From: Nodularia sphaerocarpa UHCC 0038
Lineage (GTDB): Bacteria > Cyanobacteriota > Cyanobacteriia > Cyanobacteriales > Nostocaceae
Assembly (NCBI RefSeq): GCF_022376295.1
Contig: NZ_CP060140.1
Location: 4,592,356 to 4,656,355 of the forward strand
Reading direction: 5' to 3'
DNA length: 64,000 bases
Of this stretch, positions 28,175 to 37,341 are shown in pieces; positions within the stretch are counted from its first letter, which is position 1; every line of letters starts with the position of its first letter. A program made the translations under genes and the position numbers. The notes under the pieces were generated by a model. It saw only the letters and a program-made list of their open reading frames with translations, did not search any database and was not told the DNA's origin.

Positions 28175-28202
28175 GTAGAGACGTTCCATGGAACGTCTCT
28201 AC
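28175..28202. terminator. 28-bp perfect palindrome, copy 2, between convergent genes
   Basis: This is identical to the palindrome at 23,283-23,310 (arm GTAGAGACGTTCCA). It lies between the stops of the + strand DUF3122 gene and the - strand mysD gene, where a symmetrical hairpin could stop transcription from both sides. The T-run is weak here (ATTCGTTG on the + side, AAGGATTTG on the - side). Confidence 0.55.
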
Positions 28203-28221
28203 ATTCGTTGTCAGCAAATGT

Positions 28222-29283
28222 CTATTTTGAATTCTGAATTTGGATTTTTTTTTGGTCAATACTGCTCAATGTTTCATGAATAATCGTCATGAATAACTCA
28301 TTCAGAGGAATTCCCTGTGCTTTCGCCATACAGGATATCACACTTTTAGGAGCAAAAGAACAATACAAGCCGGCTTCTAAAAACCAAGGTTGTCCCTGTG
28401 GATCGATGCGAAAATCAAATAAACTGTAGTGGCGACAACCCAAAGCCTGATGACACATTTTAGCCACTTCCTGAACCCTTTGGGTAATGGGGTCGCTAGG
28501 ATCTACAATCCAAGCTTTGATATTATCTTTCGCTGTTAAATGCAAGTTACCATCATCGGTTTTTTGGAGTTTATCAGCATAGCTGCGGATGGGTTTCTCG
28601 TTAGGGTCTAATTTATATTCTTCTAGGGGTAAACCCACTAAGTCCCCATCTTTGACAATGATACCACATCTGACTTCTCGTCCGAGTTCAATGAATTTTT
28701 CCACAATCACTTCATCTGCATACTCAAATGCTGTTTGCAAAGCAGCCTCATAGTCACTAGCTTCCTTAACTAAAGCCACCCCTAAAGAATTGTCAGAACT
28801 TACTGGTTTAATCACTACTGGAGGTGTAATTGTTGGCACATCTCCTGGGCGAAGCAGTTCTCCGCGTGGTACTTTCACCCCTGCTGCGGCGACAATTGCT
28901 TTAGTTCTGGCTTTGTGGCTGGCTATTGCCATAATATCCGCACTATTACCTACGTAAGGAATTTTGAGCAGGTCGAATAAAGCGCGGTAGTAAGTCATAC
29001 CCGGAATACAAAACATTTGTGGTAACACGAGATCAATGTTTTGCGCTGTGATAAATTGTATTGCTTCAACCAGAGAAATCGGTTTAGCGATCGCGATATC
29101 TTCTAGATTAAGAGAGCGAGGAAATCGCCAGTGGCTATCAGGTGTAATGTATGCAATCTGAAAATTATAGCGCGATCGCTCTGCTGTTGCAACTAAGCAA
29201 TCTTGGGCGTAAAGGCGTGACAAATCACAGTAAAATTCATTCTGTGCAGAACCGACTAAGTGCAGGATTTTAAGTAATGGCAT
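28222..29283 (-). CDS. mysD: MysD, D-Ala-D-Ala-ligase-like mycosporine ligase
   Basis: This ATP-grasp enzyme couples a second amino acid (serine, threonine or glycine) to mycosporine-glycine, giving shinorine, porphyra-334 or mycosporine-2-glycine. The 353-residue protein shows D-Ala-D-Ala ligase features: PVVIKPVSSDNSLGVALV (ATP-binding), EVIVEKFIELGREVRCGI, and a metal/phosphate-binding region YSLFDFRIDPQGQPWFLEAG. It lies at the 3' end of mysA-B-C-D. The 134 bases separating it from mysC hold heptamer repeats, so it may have its own promoter. Amino acid preference cannot be read from the sequence. Confidence 0.88.
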   Translation of the reverse strand: MPLLKILHLVGSAQNEFYCDLSRLYAQDCLVATAERSRYNFQIAYITPDSHWRFPRSLNLEDIAIAKPISLVEAIQFITAQNIDLVLPQMFCIPGMTYYRALFDLLKIPYVGNSADIMAIASHKARTKAIVAAAGVKVPRGELLRPGDVPTITPPVVIKPVSSDNSLGVALVKEASDYEAALQTAFEYADEVIVEKFIELGREVRCGIIVKDGDLVGLPLEEYKLDPNEKPIRSYADKLQKTDDGNLHLTAKDNIKAWIVDPSDPITQRVQEVAKMCHQALGCRHYSLFDFRIDPQGQPWFLEAGLYCSFAPKSVISCMAKAQGIPLNELFMTIIHETLSSIDQKKIQIQNSK

Positions 29284-29315
29284 AGTTGATTAATATGGAT
29301 TAGTGTCACGCAAAG

Positions 29316-29415
29316 GCGCAAAGGCGCAGAGGTTAAGAGGGTTTTTTAACAGTTAATTGAGTCGAAATCTCTGATTAAATCGGCTTGATAACTGTTAACT
29401 GTTAACTGTTAACTG
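29316..29415. repeat. Short tandem repeats between mysC and mysD
   Basis: Two low-complexity motifs fill this gap. One is a GGCGCAAA-type run with GGCGCAGAGG at about 29,320-29,338, and the other is about four tandem copies of the heptamer TAACTGT at 29,389-29,415. Heptameric STRR arrays are typical of heterocystous cyanobacteria. Confidence 0.7.
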
Positions 29416-29417
29416 AT

Positions 29418-30815
29418 TTAGTCGCCGTCTAGTTCTACGAGTTTACCGATATTGAAATCTATTTTTACCCAGCCTTTGAGTTTTTGCAGGTTTTTGAGCA
29501 GTAGTAGGGGAATCTGCCAGTGATGTAAGGTAAGGAATGGTACAGGATCATCAAGCTGGAAAATGGCATCTGTGCCTCGCACTAGGGTATTTACTGATGT
29601 TTGCAGTTGTTTCCAGGAACGGATACCTGTTAATCTCCAGATTTCGTGATATATCCAGTAGGTGGGTTTGCTATTTGTTAGGGGTTCTAAGGGTGCATCT
29701 AGGGTAGTTTTACCTAGATAGGCTTCTGCTACACCCGGATGATTGTAGAACATGGTGATGGCTGAATGGGTACGGGGATTACATTCAATGGCGTACACTG
29801 TACCGGATTCGGCTTGGATAAAGTCGAAGGAAATTTGCCCAGTTAGTGCTAAACTTTTAACGAAGTGTTGCACCCATTCCCGAATTTGGGTATTTTCCAC
29901 GTTTTCATAGTTGATTTGAAATGCAGAAGAGTCTGAACAGCAATGCAATCTTAATTCTCCATCCCGCACTGTGCTATGTGTGCATAACTCTTTACCAGGA
30001 ATAAACTCTTGCATAATCCAAGGGTTTGCTTCGCTGATGGGTAAACTGTTGACAAAGGCTGTTGTCTCTTCTGGGGTGTCGCAGGGAAGTTTGGTTAAAT
30101 TTAAGCGGCGAACGGAATCGTAAGCAATATTTTTTAATATATATTTGTGGGTTTCTTGACTAAAATCAAAATTGATCACTTGTTGAGCATCTGTGATTTT
30201 AAAAGATTTGGGTACAGATAAACCAAGCGATCGCGCCTGCTCAGTAAAAGCAAATTTATCATCCAACATCTTGGTAACATCTGCATCAAAGTGGAAAACT
30301 TCGCAGTATGCTGATAATGCAGGTTTTGCTAAAGAGTCGTAGTAACTAGCTACAGGACTGCATACAGGCACATAAACGTCAACCTGCTCTTTTTTAACGA
30401 TTTCTACCAGCGCCTGGATATAACCTTCTGGGTCCGATTGCGGAGCAGGAACTGTATAAAAACCACTGACAGCCTGAGAAAATCGATGCCCAGATAACCA
30501 ATATTTGTGACCTTCAATCAAAATCACTCGGTGTCCGGCTGCGTGAAAACAACGAGCCAGTTGTAAAGCTTTTGTCATCTTGGCTCCACTTACCAAGATA
30601 GTCTGGGGATGAGCAGCGACCACAGCTTTTTGTTTAAAAGGCGATCGCACAAAACCCCACAACAAAGATATCAATACTATTAAAGCATTGAACGGCAAAG
30701 CTATGAGTAATAATGTCAAAGTACCGAGAGTCTTAAATAAAGCCACTAACTTTACCCAAACACCCGTTGAAGTTCCTGGAGATTTCGCCAGGGATAAAGA
30801 AATTGATTGTGCCAT
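29418..30815 (-). CDS. mysC: MysC, ATP-grasp mycosporine-glycine synthase
   Basis: MysC joins glycine to 4-deoxygadusol to form mycosporine-glycine. The frame opens at 30896, but the extra N-terminal residues (ETQRTQSQEDT) come from a repeat sequence. ATG 30815 gives MAQSISLSLAKSPG and 465 residues, the usual size. A membrane-like stretch LLLIALPFNALIVLISLLWG follows, as in other MysC proteins. ATP-grasp elements include HKYILKNIAYDSVRRLNL, WIMQEFIPGKELCTHS and the metal-binding YAIECNPRTHSAITMF. It is downstream of mysB on the same strand. Confidence 0.9.
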   Translation of the reverse strand: MAQSISLSLAKSPGTSTGVWVKLVALFKTLGTLTLLLIALPFNALIVLISLLWGFVRSPFKQKAVVAAHPQTILVSGAKMTKALQLARCFHAAGHRVILIEGHKYWLSGHRFSQAVSGFYTVPAPQSDPEGYIQALVEIVKKEQVDVYVPVCSPVASYYDSLAKPALSAYCEVFHFDADVTKMLDDKFAFTEQARSLGLSVPKSFKITDAQQVINFDFSQETHKYILKNIAYDSVRRLNLTKLPCDTPEETTAFVNSLPISEANPWIMQEFIPGKELCTHSTVRDGELRLHCCSDSSAFQINYENVENTQIREWVQHFVKSLALTGQISFDFIQAESGTVYAIECNPRTHSAITMFYNHPGVAEAYLGKTTLDAPLEPLTNSKPTYWIYHEIWRLTGIRSWKQLQTSVNTLVRGTDAIFQLDDPVPFLTLHHWQIPLLLLKNLQKLKGWVKIDFNIGKLVELDGD

Positions 30816-30926
30816 AAGTCGTTCAAAATAAAGAGTATCCTCTTGACTCTGTGTCCTCTGCGTCTCTGTGGTTAAATAAATGACTTTTAAAACCACAGAG
30901 GCACAGAGAGCGCTGAGGAAGAAAGT

Positions 30927-31760
30927 TTACGCGACGCGTCTAATTAGGGTGACACCATCTCGAATGGGTAACAAAACTTGTTCCACACGAGGATCTGCGG
31001 CGACAACACGATTGAATTGGGCGATCGCCTCACCATTGGCGGTACGTTGTGCTTCTGGGAGGTATACTTGTCCTTGTAACAAAGTATTATCCACGCAGAT
31101 TAACCCGTCGGGAGTCAGTAACTCATGCTCCAAAATAGTCTGGAAGTATTCGACATACTCCTTTTTATCAGCATCGATGAAAATCAAATCAAATGATTCT
31201 TTTTTAGCTGCTAACTTGTGGATTGTCTCTAAAGCTGGTGCAACCTCGACAATGATTTTTTTGCCGTGAGGAGACTCATTAAAGCAATCCTGAGCAAATT
31301 GAGCCACATAGGAGTCTACTTCACAACCTATTAACACTCCATCACTAGGCAGTGCTTCTGCCATTGCCAAAGCGGAATATCCTGTGAACATTCCTACTTC
31401 TAGAATACGCTTGGCTTTGGTCATATGAACAAACATTTTTAAAGTCTGTCCTTCCAGATGTCCTGAGAGCATTTCCTGCTCTAATTGACGCACCGTTTCT
31501 TGATTACTAAAGCGTTTTCCCCAATCTTCTTGGCTGGTTTTTTCCGCCAATGCTTTTAATGCGCTCGATTCCGGGGTAGTGTAATCATCCAAATAGGGAT
31601 CTAAACCCGTGGCTAATTCCACTACCTGGCGCAGAGACTGTAAGATTTCGGGGGAAATATTACCCTCTTGGGCTAATTTGAGAGTTTTTTGCAGATGGGC
31701 TACCAAAATGCTATGTGGCGTTATTGGTCTAGCTGTTTCTTTTCCTAAAACACTGGTCAT
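30927..31760 (-). CDS. mysB: MysB, O-methyltransferase making 4-deoxygadusol
   Basis: MysB methylates desmethyl-4-deoxygadusol using SAM. The 277-residue protein has class I motifs of the catechol O-methyltransferase type: AKRILEVGMFTGYSALAMAE, LIGCEVDSYVAQFAQDCF and FDLIFIDADKKEYVEYFQ with LICVDNTLLQGQV. The frame is open to 31841, overlapping mysA, but ATG 31760 lies 4 bases after the mysA stop and follows GGGAG, so that start is chosen. The tight spacing shows co-translation with mysA. Downstream, 112 bases separate it from mysC. Confidence 0.92.
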   Translation of the reverse strand: MTSVLGKETARPITPHSILVAHLQKTLKLAQEGNISPEILQSLRQVVELATGLDPYLDDYTTPESSALKALAEKTSQEDWGKRFSNQETVRQLEQEMLSGHLEGQTLKMFVHMTKAKRILEVGMFTGYSALAMAEALPSDGVLIGCEVDSYVAQFAQDCFNESPHGKKIIVEVAPALETIHKLAAKKESFDLIFIDADKKEYVEYFQTILEHELLTPDGLICVDNTLLQGQVYLPEAQRTANGEAIAQFNRVVAADPRVEQVLLPIRDGVTLIRRVA

Positions 31761-31764
31761 ATCT

Positions 31765-32994
31765 TCACACTCCCAATAGCTTGGCTGCTTGACTGTCAAT
31801 GTATGCGTCAACGCCTGCGCCACCACGAGGGTATTTAGCACAAAGATGTTTGTGTTCAGCTAAAGCCGCATCAAGTTCTGCACGGGTCAAATCATTGACA
31901 AAGAAGCACTCACCAATGGGACGAGGCATAGCTGCGCGTTGTTTGCCATCTCGTGTTAAACTAATAGACTCGGTAGCATCCCAAAGTAAATCGCCATCTA
32001 GTAGGGGATGATCCAGAGATAAACCAATGCGATTCATTAAGTCTAGAATGCGATCGCGTTCCCCAGTCGGAATATAGCCCCGTTTTGCCGCAATGGTTGC
32101 AGACAAAGCCATGTCTATATTCACCGCGTGACCATGATAGAGGGGTACACGAGGCGCTAACTCTAGAGTCGGACTCCAACTGTGTCCATAAGCAATCACT
32201 CGATCCAAGTCTAACTCATGCAAATTAGGAGTTTCTAACTCCAGCATGGTTTTGATAGCTTCGTAGTTAACTGTATGAGCAATCTCTTTGATTTCCGGTG
32301 TCGCATTCACCTGTCCAAAGTGAGTCGCAAGCAGTTGTTCGCCATATTCGTATAGCAGTTCAAACACTTGTGAGTTAGAAACTACAGCAATTTTCACTAA
32401 TTCTGCCATACCGTTGCGAACTTGAGAAGTTGGCAAAGTCTGCAAAAATGAGAAATCCAGAATCACTTTTAAAGGTGCATGATATGCTCCCAAGCGATTT
32501 TTCAACTTACGATGATTAACTGCGACCTTAATTGCTACACCTGCATCAATTAAACCAATTAAGGTTGTGGGAACGCGAATGAAATTGCTCTTGCGACGGT
32601 AAGCAGCGCAAGCAAACCCAGCCACATCAGTAATTAAACCACCACCGACAACTAAAACTGGTTCTTTGCGAACTAAGCCAAAGTCGGAAAAAGCATCAAC
32701 AATTTTTTCAAAACTGCTCAGGCTTTTATCTGTCTCAGAAATGATGATCGGAAATACTGTCAGATCAATATCATAGTGCTTAAAATATGACTTGATTTGC
32801 TTGCCATAAAGTTCATAAACATTGGCATCAATCACAGTGAGACAGCGACCAAATTTGGCGTAACTATCGGCAATTTCGCTGTTTTTGACATCAAAAGCCC
32901 CGTTCACATAGACGAGACTAAAATCAATTTTTTCGTAACCTTCGACGTGAAATGCAGTTTCTGTAGCTTCAAAAGATGCTTGTACTTTATTCAT
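31765..32994 (-). CDS. mysA: MysA, desmethyl-4-deoxygadusol synthase
   Basis: MysA is a sugar phosphate cyclase related to dehydroquinate synthase. It converts sedoheptulose 7-phosphate to desmethyl-4-deoxygadusol, the first MAA intermediate. The 409-residue sequence has [20 protein letters not shown] (NAD-binding glycine-rich), [20 protein letters not shown], a long metal-site region with [11 protein letters not shown] and [13 protein letters not shown] plus [14 protein letters not shown]. This fits the EVS/DDGS group and the mys context decides for DDGS. It is first in the operon, with a long leader upstream. Confidence 0.93.
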   Translation of the reverse strand: MNKVQASFEATETAFHVEGYEKIDFSLVYVNGAFDVKNSEIADSYAKFGRCLTVIDANVYELYGKQIKSYFKHYDIDLTVFPIIISETDKSLSSFEKIVDAFSDFGLVRKEPVLVVGGGLITDVAGFACAAYRRKSNFIRVPTTLIGLIDAGVAIKVAVNHRKLKNRLGAYHAPLKVILDFSFLQTLPTSQVRNGMAELVKIAVVSNSQVFELLYEYGEQLLATHFGQVNATPEIKEIAHTVNYEAIKTMLELETPNLHELDLDRVIAYGHSWSPTLELAPRVPLYHGHAVNIDMALSATIAAKRGYIPTGERDRILDLMNRIGLSLDHPLLDGDLLWDATESISLTRDGKQRAAMPRPIGECFFVNDLTRAELDAALAEHKHLCAKYPRGGAGVDAYIDSQAAKLLGV

Positions 32995-33000
32995 GATTGA

Positions 33001-34311
33001 CCTTATTCCAAGTAAAAAAATTGTGAGCTTGCGGAAATAATTCCGATGTACGCCAAGATAAAACCATGCTCTTGATCATTTGAGATTCAAGGCACAACAA
33101 AATAGGCTTTCAACAAAAAAGCTTAATTTTATTCCTGACTGGCGATGTTGTTAAACAACACCATTTCTTTGAGTGAATTTTATAAGTGGCTTCACCTCTA
33201 ATTCGAGATGATCTCTAAACTAATCCAATATTCCTAGTAGCAATATTTTGCCAATCACTTGTACTCCCTTTTTCGGGCTTTTTGGCTCTAGTTGATCAAG
33301 ATTCATCTGAACTCAGATGTATTCCACTATGTTTTATTTTAGTGGCTTTCCCACTGTGAGATTTCGTATAAATCCTATCCTGGAGAAATGTTCGTATCGT
33401 TTATCTCCAATCTTTAGTTTGAGATGAGAACCCTCATTTACTCTTAATTCGCTGTTTCTGACCATGACTATTAAACCTTATATTGCTAAACTCGCTACAT
33501 TCTGTTTGGCTGAGAATGACAGTGGATTTTTAGGAATCTTTCCTAAACTTTAATAAGTTCCACCGTGTTTGACTCTAGCAACTTTCCCACCGTTGAACTT
33601 GGCAAAACTCCTATGTTTTTTAACTACTGACATTTGAGATTATAGCCATGATTAATCTTCAGATAGCTGTTTTTTAGCATGAATCTGAAAACATAAAATG
33701 GCTCAAAAAGAAGATGATTGACTACATTCTATGGAGAATGTCGGTATAATTCCTCTCTCGCTCAGTCTAGTTACTGCCCAGGATTCAAAATAACTACCTG
33801 AGTAGTTCCTGAAAATTCAGAATTTTAAATCTGAGGTTATCGTAACGAAACTTGAATTTTTTTAAGGAACGGTTGTGTGTTCAAAAATCCCAAGTCTGCT
33901 TGAATTGGCTTTCTAGTCTTAATTTAAGCTGCTTGAGCTTCAACTGCTTGAGCTTAAACCAACAAATGATTTGTTGGTGGGTAACTAGAAGCACTATACA
34001 AAACATAACATTATCCTAATACAATTCATAACATATGTAAATGATTCAATCAGAAATTTTTGCTAATGAACGTAATAATCAGGATTTTAGCCATCATTAT
34101 CAGTCTAAAGGCATAGAGAACAGCTATGTTCTGCATGAAGAATTTTCTGTTAACCTACCATCGCTGACAGTCATAAATTTGTCCATCTGGATTAAGTCTG
34201 ATTACTGATTAGCTCTAAAAGTTAACAATACATATTGTAAAGCGCCACTCATCTTCTTCGCCGTGATTTGCGTCACTGCGAACTACCTCTACCTTGAGTA
34301 CAGTCTTCAGT
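33001..34311. other. 1.3-kb non-coding region between mysA and the CAST left end
   Basis: No convincing gene is present on either strand. The region must hold the mysA promoter, which I cannot place. It contains two diverged copies of a segment with TTCCAC...CTTTCCCAC (about 33,320-33,362 and 33,556-33,599), a perfect hairpin CCAACAAATGATTTGTTGG (33,959-33,977) and an inverted pair TTAAGCT/AGCTTAA (33,924-33,957). The texture looks like decayed sequence. It contains no tRNA-like sequence. Confidence 0.55.
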
Positions 34312-34535
34312 TGTCGTTTGCCAAATTATTTGACCACTTGACAAATTAATGTCCACAAGAATATTAACTCTTAAACCCTTACATAGTGAGGGTTTTATTA
34401 TTTTAAGCTATGTTTAGCCAGTTAGATCCTAATTGACAAAATAACTGTCCGAATTTAGATATTTGACAAATTAGTTGTCCTGTATTGAGAATCGCTATTT
34501 TTCTAATTTTCCCTGACTTGACAAATTAATTGTCC
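34312..34535 (+). repeat. CAST left end with four TnsB-binding repeats
   Basis: After the terminal sequence, four copies of a TTGACAAATTA-N-TGTCC motif occur at 34,338-34,354, 34,433-34,450, 34,463-34,480 and 34,518-34,535. This spaced layout is the typical Tn7-like left end. The last copy is 42 bases before the tnsB start, so TnsB binding would also repress its own promoter. Confidence 0.85.
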
Positions 34536-34576
34536 TCCAATAGAGGAAAATACAACTATGTTGTGAAAAAACATAT

Positions 34577-36265
34577 ATGTTGGAAATTCAAGGTGATCAA
34601 CCCAATGACGATGAAGTAGAAAGTAGTGAGATTATCACTGAACTCTCCGCAGGTGATAAAGAACTATTGGAACTAATTCAAAAATTACTGGAACCATGCG
34701 ATCGCATCACCTACGGAGAGAGGCAAAGGGAGGTAGCGGCCAAACTAGGTAAGTCAGTGCGAACAGTACGGCGACTAGTTAAAAAATGGGAAGAACAAGG
34801 TTTAGCTGCACTTCAAACCACTCAACGGGCTGACAAAGGCAAACACCGCATTGATTCTCAGTGGCAAAAGTTTATTATCAATACATATAAAGAAGGCAAT
34901 AAGGGTAGCAAGCGAATTACTCCCCAACAAGTTGCTATCAGAGTACAAGCCAAAGCAGCAGAATTGGGTGATGAGAATTACCCAAGTTATAGGACGGTTT
35001 ATCGAGTCTTGCAACCAATTATTGAGGAACAAGAGCAAAAAGCTAGTGTCAGAAGTCGTGGTTGGCGTGGTTCTCGATTATCACTCAAAACCCGTGACGG
35101 ACTAGATTTATCAGTGGAATACAGCAATCATATCTGGCAGTGTGATCACACTCGTGCTGATATTTTACTGGTGGATCAACATGGACAACTTTTAGGTCGT
35201 CCTTGGTTAACAACGGTAATAGATACTTATTCTCGTTGCATTATAGGAATTAATTTAGGTTTTGATGCACCCAGTTCTCAGGTTGTAGCTTTGGCACTGC
35301 GTCATGCCATATTACCCAAAAATTATGGTACAGAATACGTACTACATGAGGAGTGGGGAACTTACGGAAAACCAGAACACTTTTTCACTGATGGCGGTAA
35401 AGATTTTCGCTCTAACCATTTGCAGCAAATTGGTGTGCAGTTGGGATTTGCTTCTCATTTACGCGATCGCCCTAGTGAAGGTGGCATTGTAGAGCGTCCT
35501 TTTGGGACTTTTAACACAGATTTATTTTCTGCTTTACCAGGGTATACAGGCTCTAATGTTCAGGAACGTCCAGAGGAAGCTGAGAAAGAAGCCTGTCTAA
35601 CTTTAAGGGAGTTAGAACGTCTGCTAGTACGCTATATCGTAGACAAGTACAACCAGAGTATTGATGCTCGTCTGGGCGACCAAACTCGTTATCAAAGGTG
35701 GGAAGCTGGGTTAATTGTTGCACCCAATGTAATCTCTGAAGAAGATTTGCGTATTTGCTTGATGAAGCAAACTCGACGCTCAATTTACAGAGGTGGATAT
35801 CTGCAATTTGAAAATCTGACATATCGGGGTGAAAACCTTGCTGGTTATGCCGGGGAAAGTGTTGTACTGCGATTTGAACCCAGAGATATCACAACTATTT
35901 TAGTTTATCGTCAGATGGGTTCTCAAGAAGAATTTTTGGCTCGTGCCTATGCTCAAGATTTAGAGACTGAGGAATTATCTCTAGATGAGGCTAAAGCTAT
36001 GAGTCGCAGGATTCGACAGGCAGGTAAGGCTATCAGCAATCGTTCAATTTTGGCAGAAGTACAAGACAGAGAAACCTTCATTAAGCAAAAGAAAACCAAA
36101 AAGGAACGCCAAAAAGCAGAACAAGTTGTAGTTCAAAAGGCTAAAAAACCTGTGCCTGTTGAACCAGTAGAAGATATAGAAGACGTATCTGTGGAAAGCT
36201 GCCAAGAAGCAGATATGCCAGAGGTCTTTGATTATGAACAAATGCGCGAAGATTATGGATGGTAA
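34577..36265 (+). CDS. tnsB: TnsB, DDE transposase of the V-K CAST
   Basis: TnsB binds the end repeats and performs strand transfer. The 562-residue protein begins with two helix-turn-helix regions (REVAAKLGKSVRTVRRLVKK and a second around 115-145). The rve-type catalytic domain follows, with Asp190 in IWQCDHTRAD, Asp272 in HFFTDGGKDF and Glu306 in GGIVERPFGTF. The C-terminal tail (FDYEQMREDYGW) is the kind of hook that contacts TnsC. No TnsA endonuclease is present, as expected for type V-K, so transposition is replicative. It is 3 bases before tnsC and appears intact. Confidence 0.95.
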   Translation: MLEIQGDQPNDDEVESSEIITELSAGDKELLELIQKLLEPCDRITYGERQREVAAKLGKSVRTVRRLVKKWEEQGLAALQTTQRADKGKHRIDSQWQKFIINTYKEGNKGSKRITPQQVAIRVQAKAAELGDENYPSYRTVYRVLQPIIEEQEQKASVRSRGWRGSRLSLKTRDGLDLSVEYSNHIWQCDHTRADILLVDQHGQLLGRPWLTTVIDTYSRCIIGINLGFDAPSSQVVALALRHAILPKNYGTEYVLHEEWGTYGKPEHFFTDGGKDFRSNHLQQIGVQLGFASHLRDRPSEGGIVERPFGTFNTDLFSALPGYTGSNVQERPEEAEKEACLTLRELERLLVRYIVDKYNQSIDARLGDQTRYQRWEAGLIVAPNVISEEDLRICLMKQTRRSIYRGGYLQFENLTYRGENLAGYAGESVVLRFEPRDITTILVYRQMGSQEEFLARAYAQDLETEELSLDEAKAMSRRIRQAGKAISNRSILAEVQDRETFIKQKKTKKERQKAEQVVVQKAKKPVPVEPVEDIEDVSVESCQEADMPEVFDYEQMREDYGW

Positions 36266-36268
36266 ACA

Positions 36269-37105
36269 ATGACTTCACAACAAGCCAAGGCAGTTGCTCA
36301 ACAATTAGGTGATATTCCCCAAAATGATGAGAAATTACAAGCAGAAATCCAACGCTTGAATCGCAAGAGTTTTATCCCTCTGGAACAAGTAAAAATGCTC
36401 CATGAATGGCTAGATGGCAAGCGACAATCACGGCAGTCTGGTAGGGTTTTGGGAGAGTCAAGAACAGGTAAAACAATGGGTTGTGATGCCTATAGACTCC
36501 GGCATAAACCCAAACAAGAACCAGGAAAACCCCCAACTGTGCCTGTTGCTTATATCCAAATACCTCAAGAGTGTAGTGCTAAGGAGTTATTTGCAGCAAT
36601 TATTGAGCATTTGAAGTATCAAATGACAAAGGGAACGGTAGCAGAAATTAGAGATAGAACGCTGCGGGTTCTCAAAGGGTGTGGAGTGGAAATGCTGATT
36701 ATTGATGAGGCTGATCGCTTTAAACCCAAGACTTTTGCTGAGGTGCGGGATATTTTTGACAAGTTGGAAATTGCGGTGATTTTAGTGGGTACTGACAGAT
36801 TAGACGCTGTAATCAAGCGAGATGAGCAAGTTTATAACCGTTTTCGTGCCTGTCATCGGTTTAGAAAGTTTTCTGGGGAAGATTTTAAGCGCACTGTGGA
36901 GATTTGGGAAAAGCAAGTTTTAAGACTGCCAGTTGCTTCTAATCTTTCCAGTAAGGCAATGTTGAAGACTTTAGGTGAGGCTACGGGGGGTTATATTGGT
37001 TTGCTGGATATGATTCTCAGGGAGTCAGCTATCCGGGCATTAAAGAAAGGATTATCAAAGATTGATTTGGAAACTCTCAAGGAAGTAACGGCGGAGTATA
37101 AGTGA
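36269..37105 (+). CDS. tnsC: TnsC, AAA+ ATPase of the V-K CAST
   Basis: TnsC forms ATP-dependent filaments on DNA that link the Cas12k-TniQ target complex to TnsB. The 278-residue protein has Walker A GESRTGKT (62-69), Walker B EMLIIDEADR (141-150) and a sensor-like ILVGTDRLD. Its size equals the well-studied ShCAST TnsC (276). It starts directly after tnsB and its stop overlaps the tniQ start (TGATG). It appears intact. Confidence 0.95.
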   Translation: MTSQQAKAVAQQLGDIPQNDEKLQAEIQRLNRKSFIPLEQVKMLHEWLDGKRQSRQSGRVLGESRTGKTMGCDAYRLRHKPKQEPGKPPTVPVAYIQIPQECSAKELFAAIIEHLKYQMTKGTVAEIRDRTLRVLKGCGVEMLIIDEADRFKPKTFAEVRDIFDKLEIAVILVGTDRLDAVIKRDEQVYNRFRACHRFRKFSGEDFKRTVEIWEKQVLRLPVASNLSSKAMLKTLGEATGGYIGLLDMILRESAIRALKKGLSKIDLETLKEVTAEYK

Positions 37106-37341
37106 TGGAAGTTGGTGAAATTAACCCTTGGTTGTTCCAGGTGGAACCATATCAGGGAGAAAGTCTGAGTCACTTTTTGGGACGCTTTCGACGGGCGAAT
37201 GATTTAACAACTACTGGTTTAGGTAAAGCTGCTGGGGTTGGGGGTGTAATAGCCAGATGGGAAAAGTTTCGGTTTAATCCCCCACCGTCTCGGCAGCAGT
37301 TGGAGGCGTTGGCTAAGGTTGTAGGGGTTGATGCCGATAGG

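Noticed and set aside
30880..31269. 129-codon + strand frame antisense to mysB
   Set aside because: It lies opposite a strongly supported mysB and its codons look like the shadow of that gene.
34160..34311. tRNA fragment or second homing target beside the CAST left end
   Set aside because: I looked for a T-arm (GGTTCGAATCC) and for the guide or its complement. None is present.
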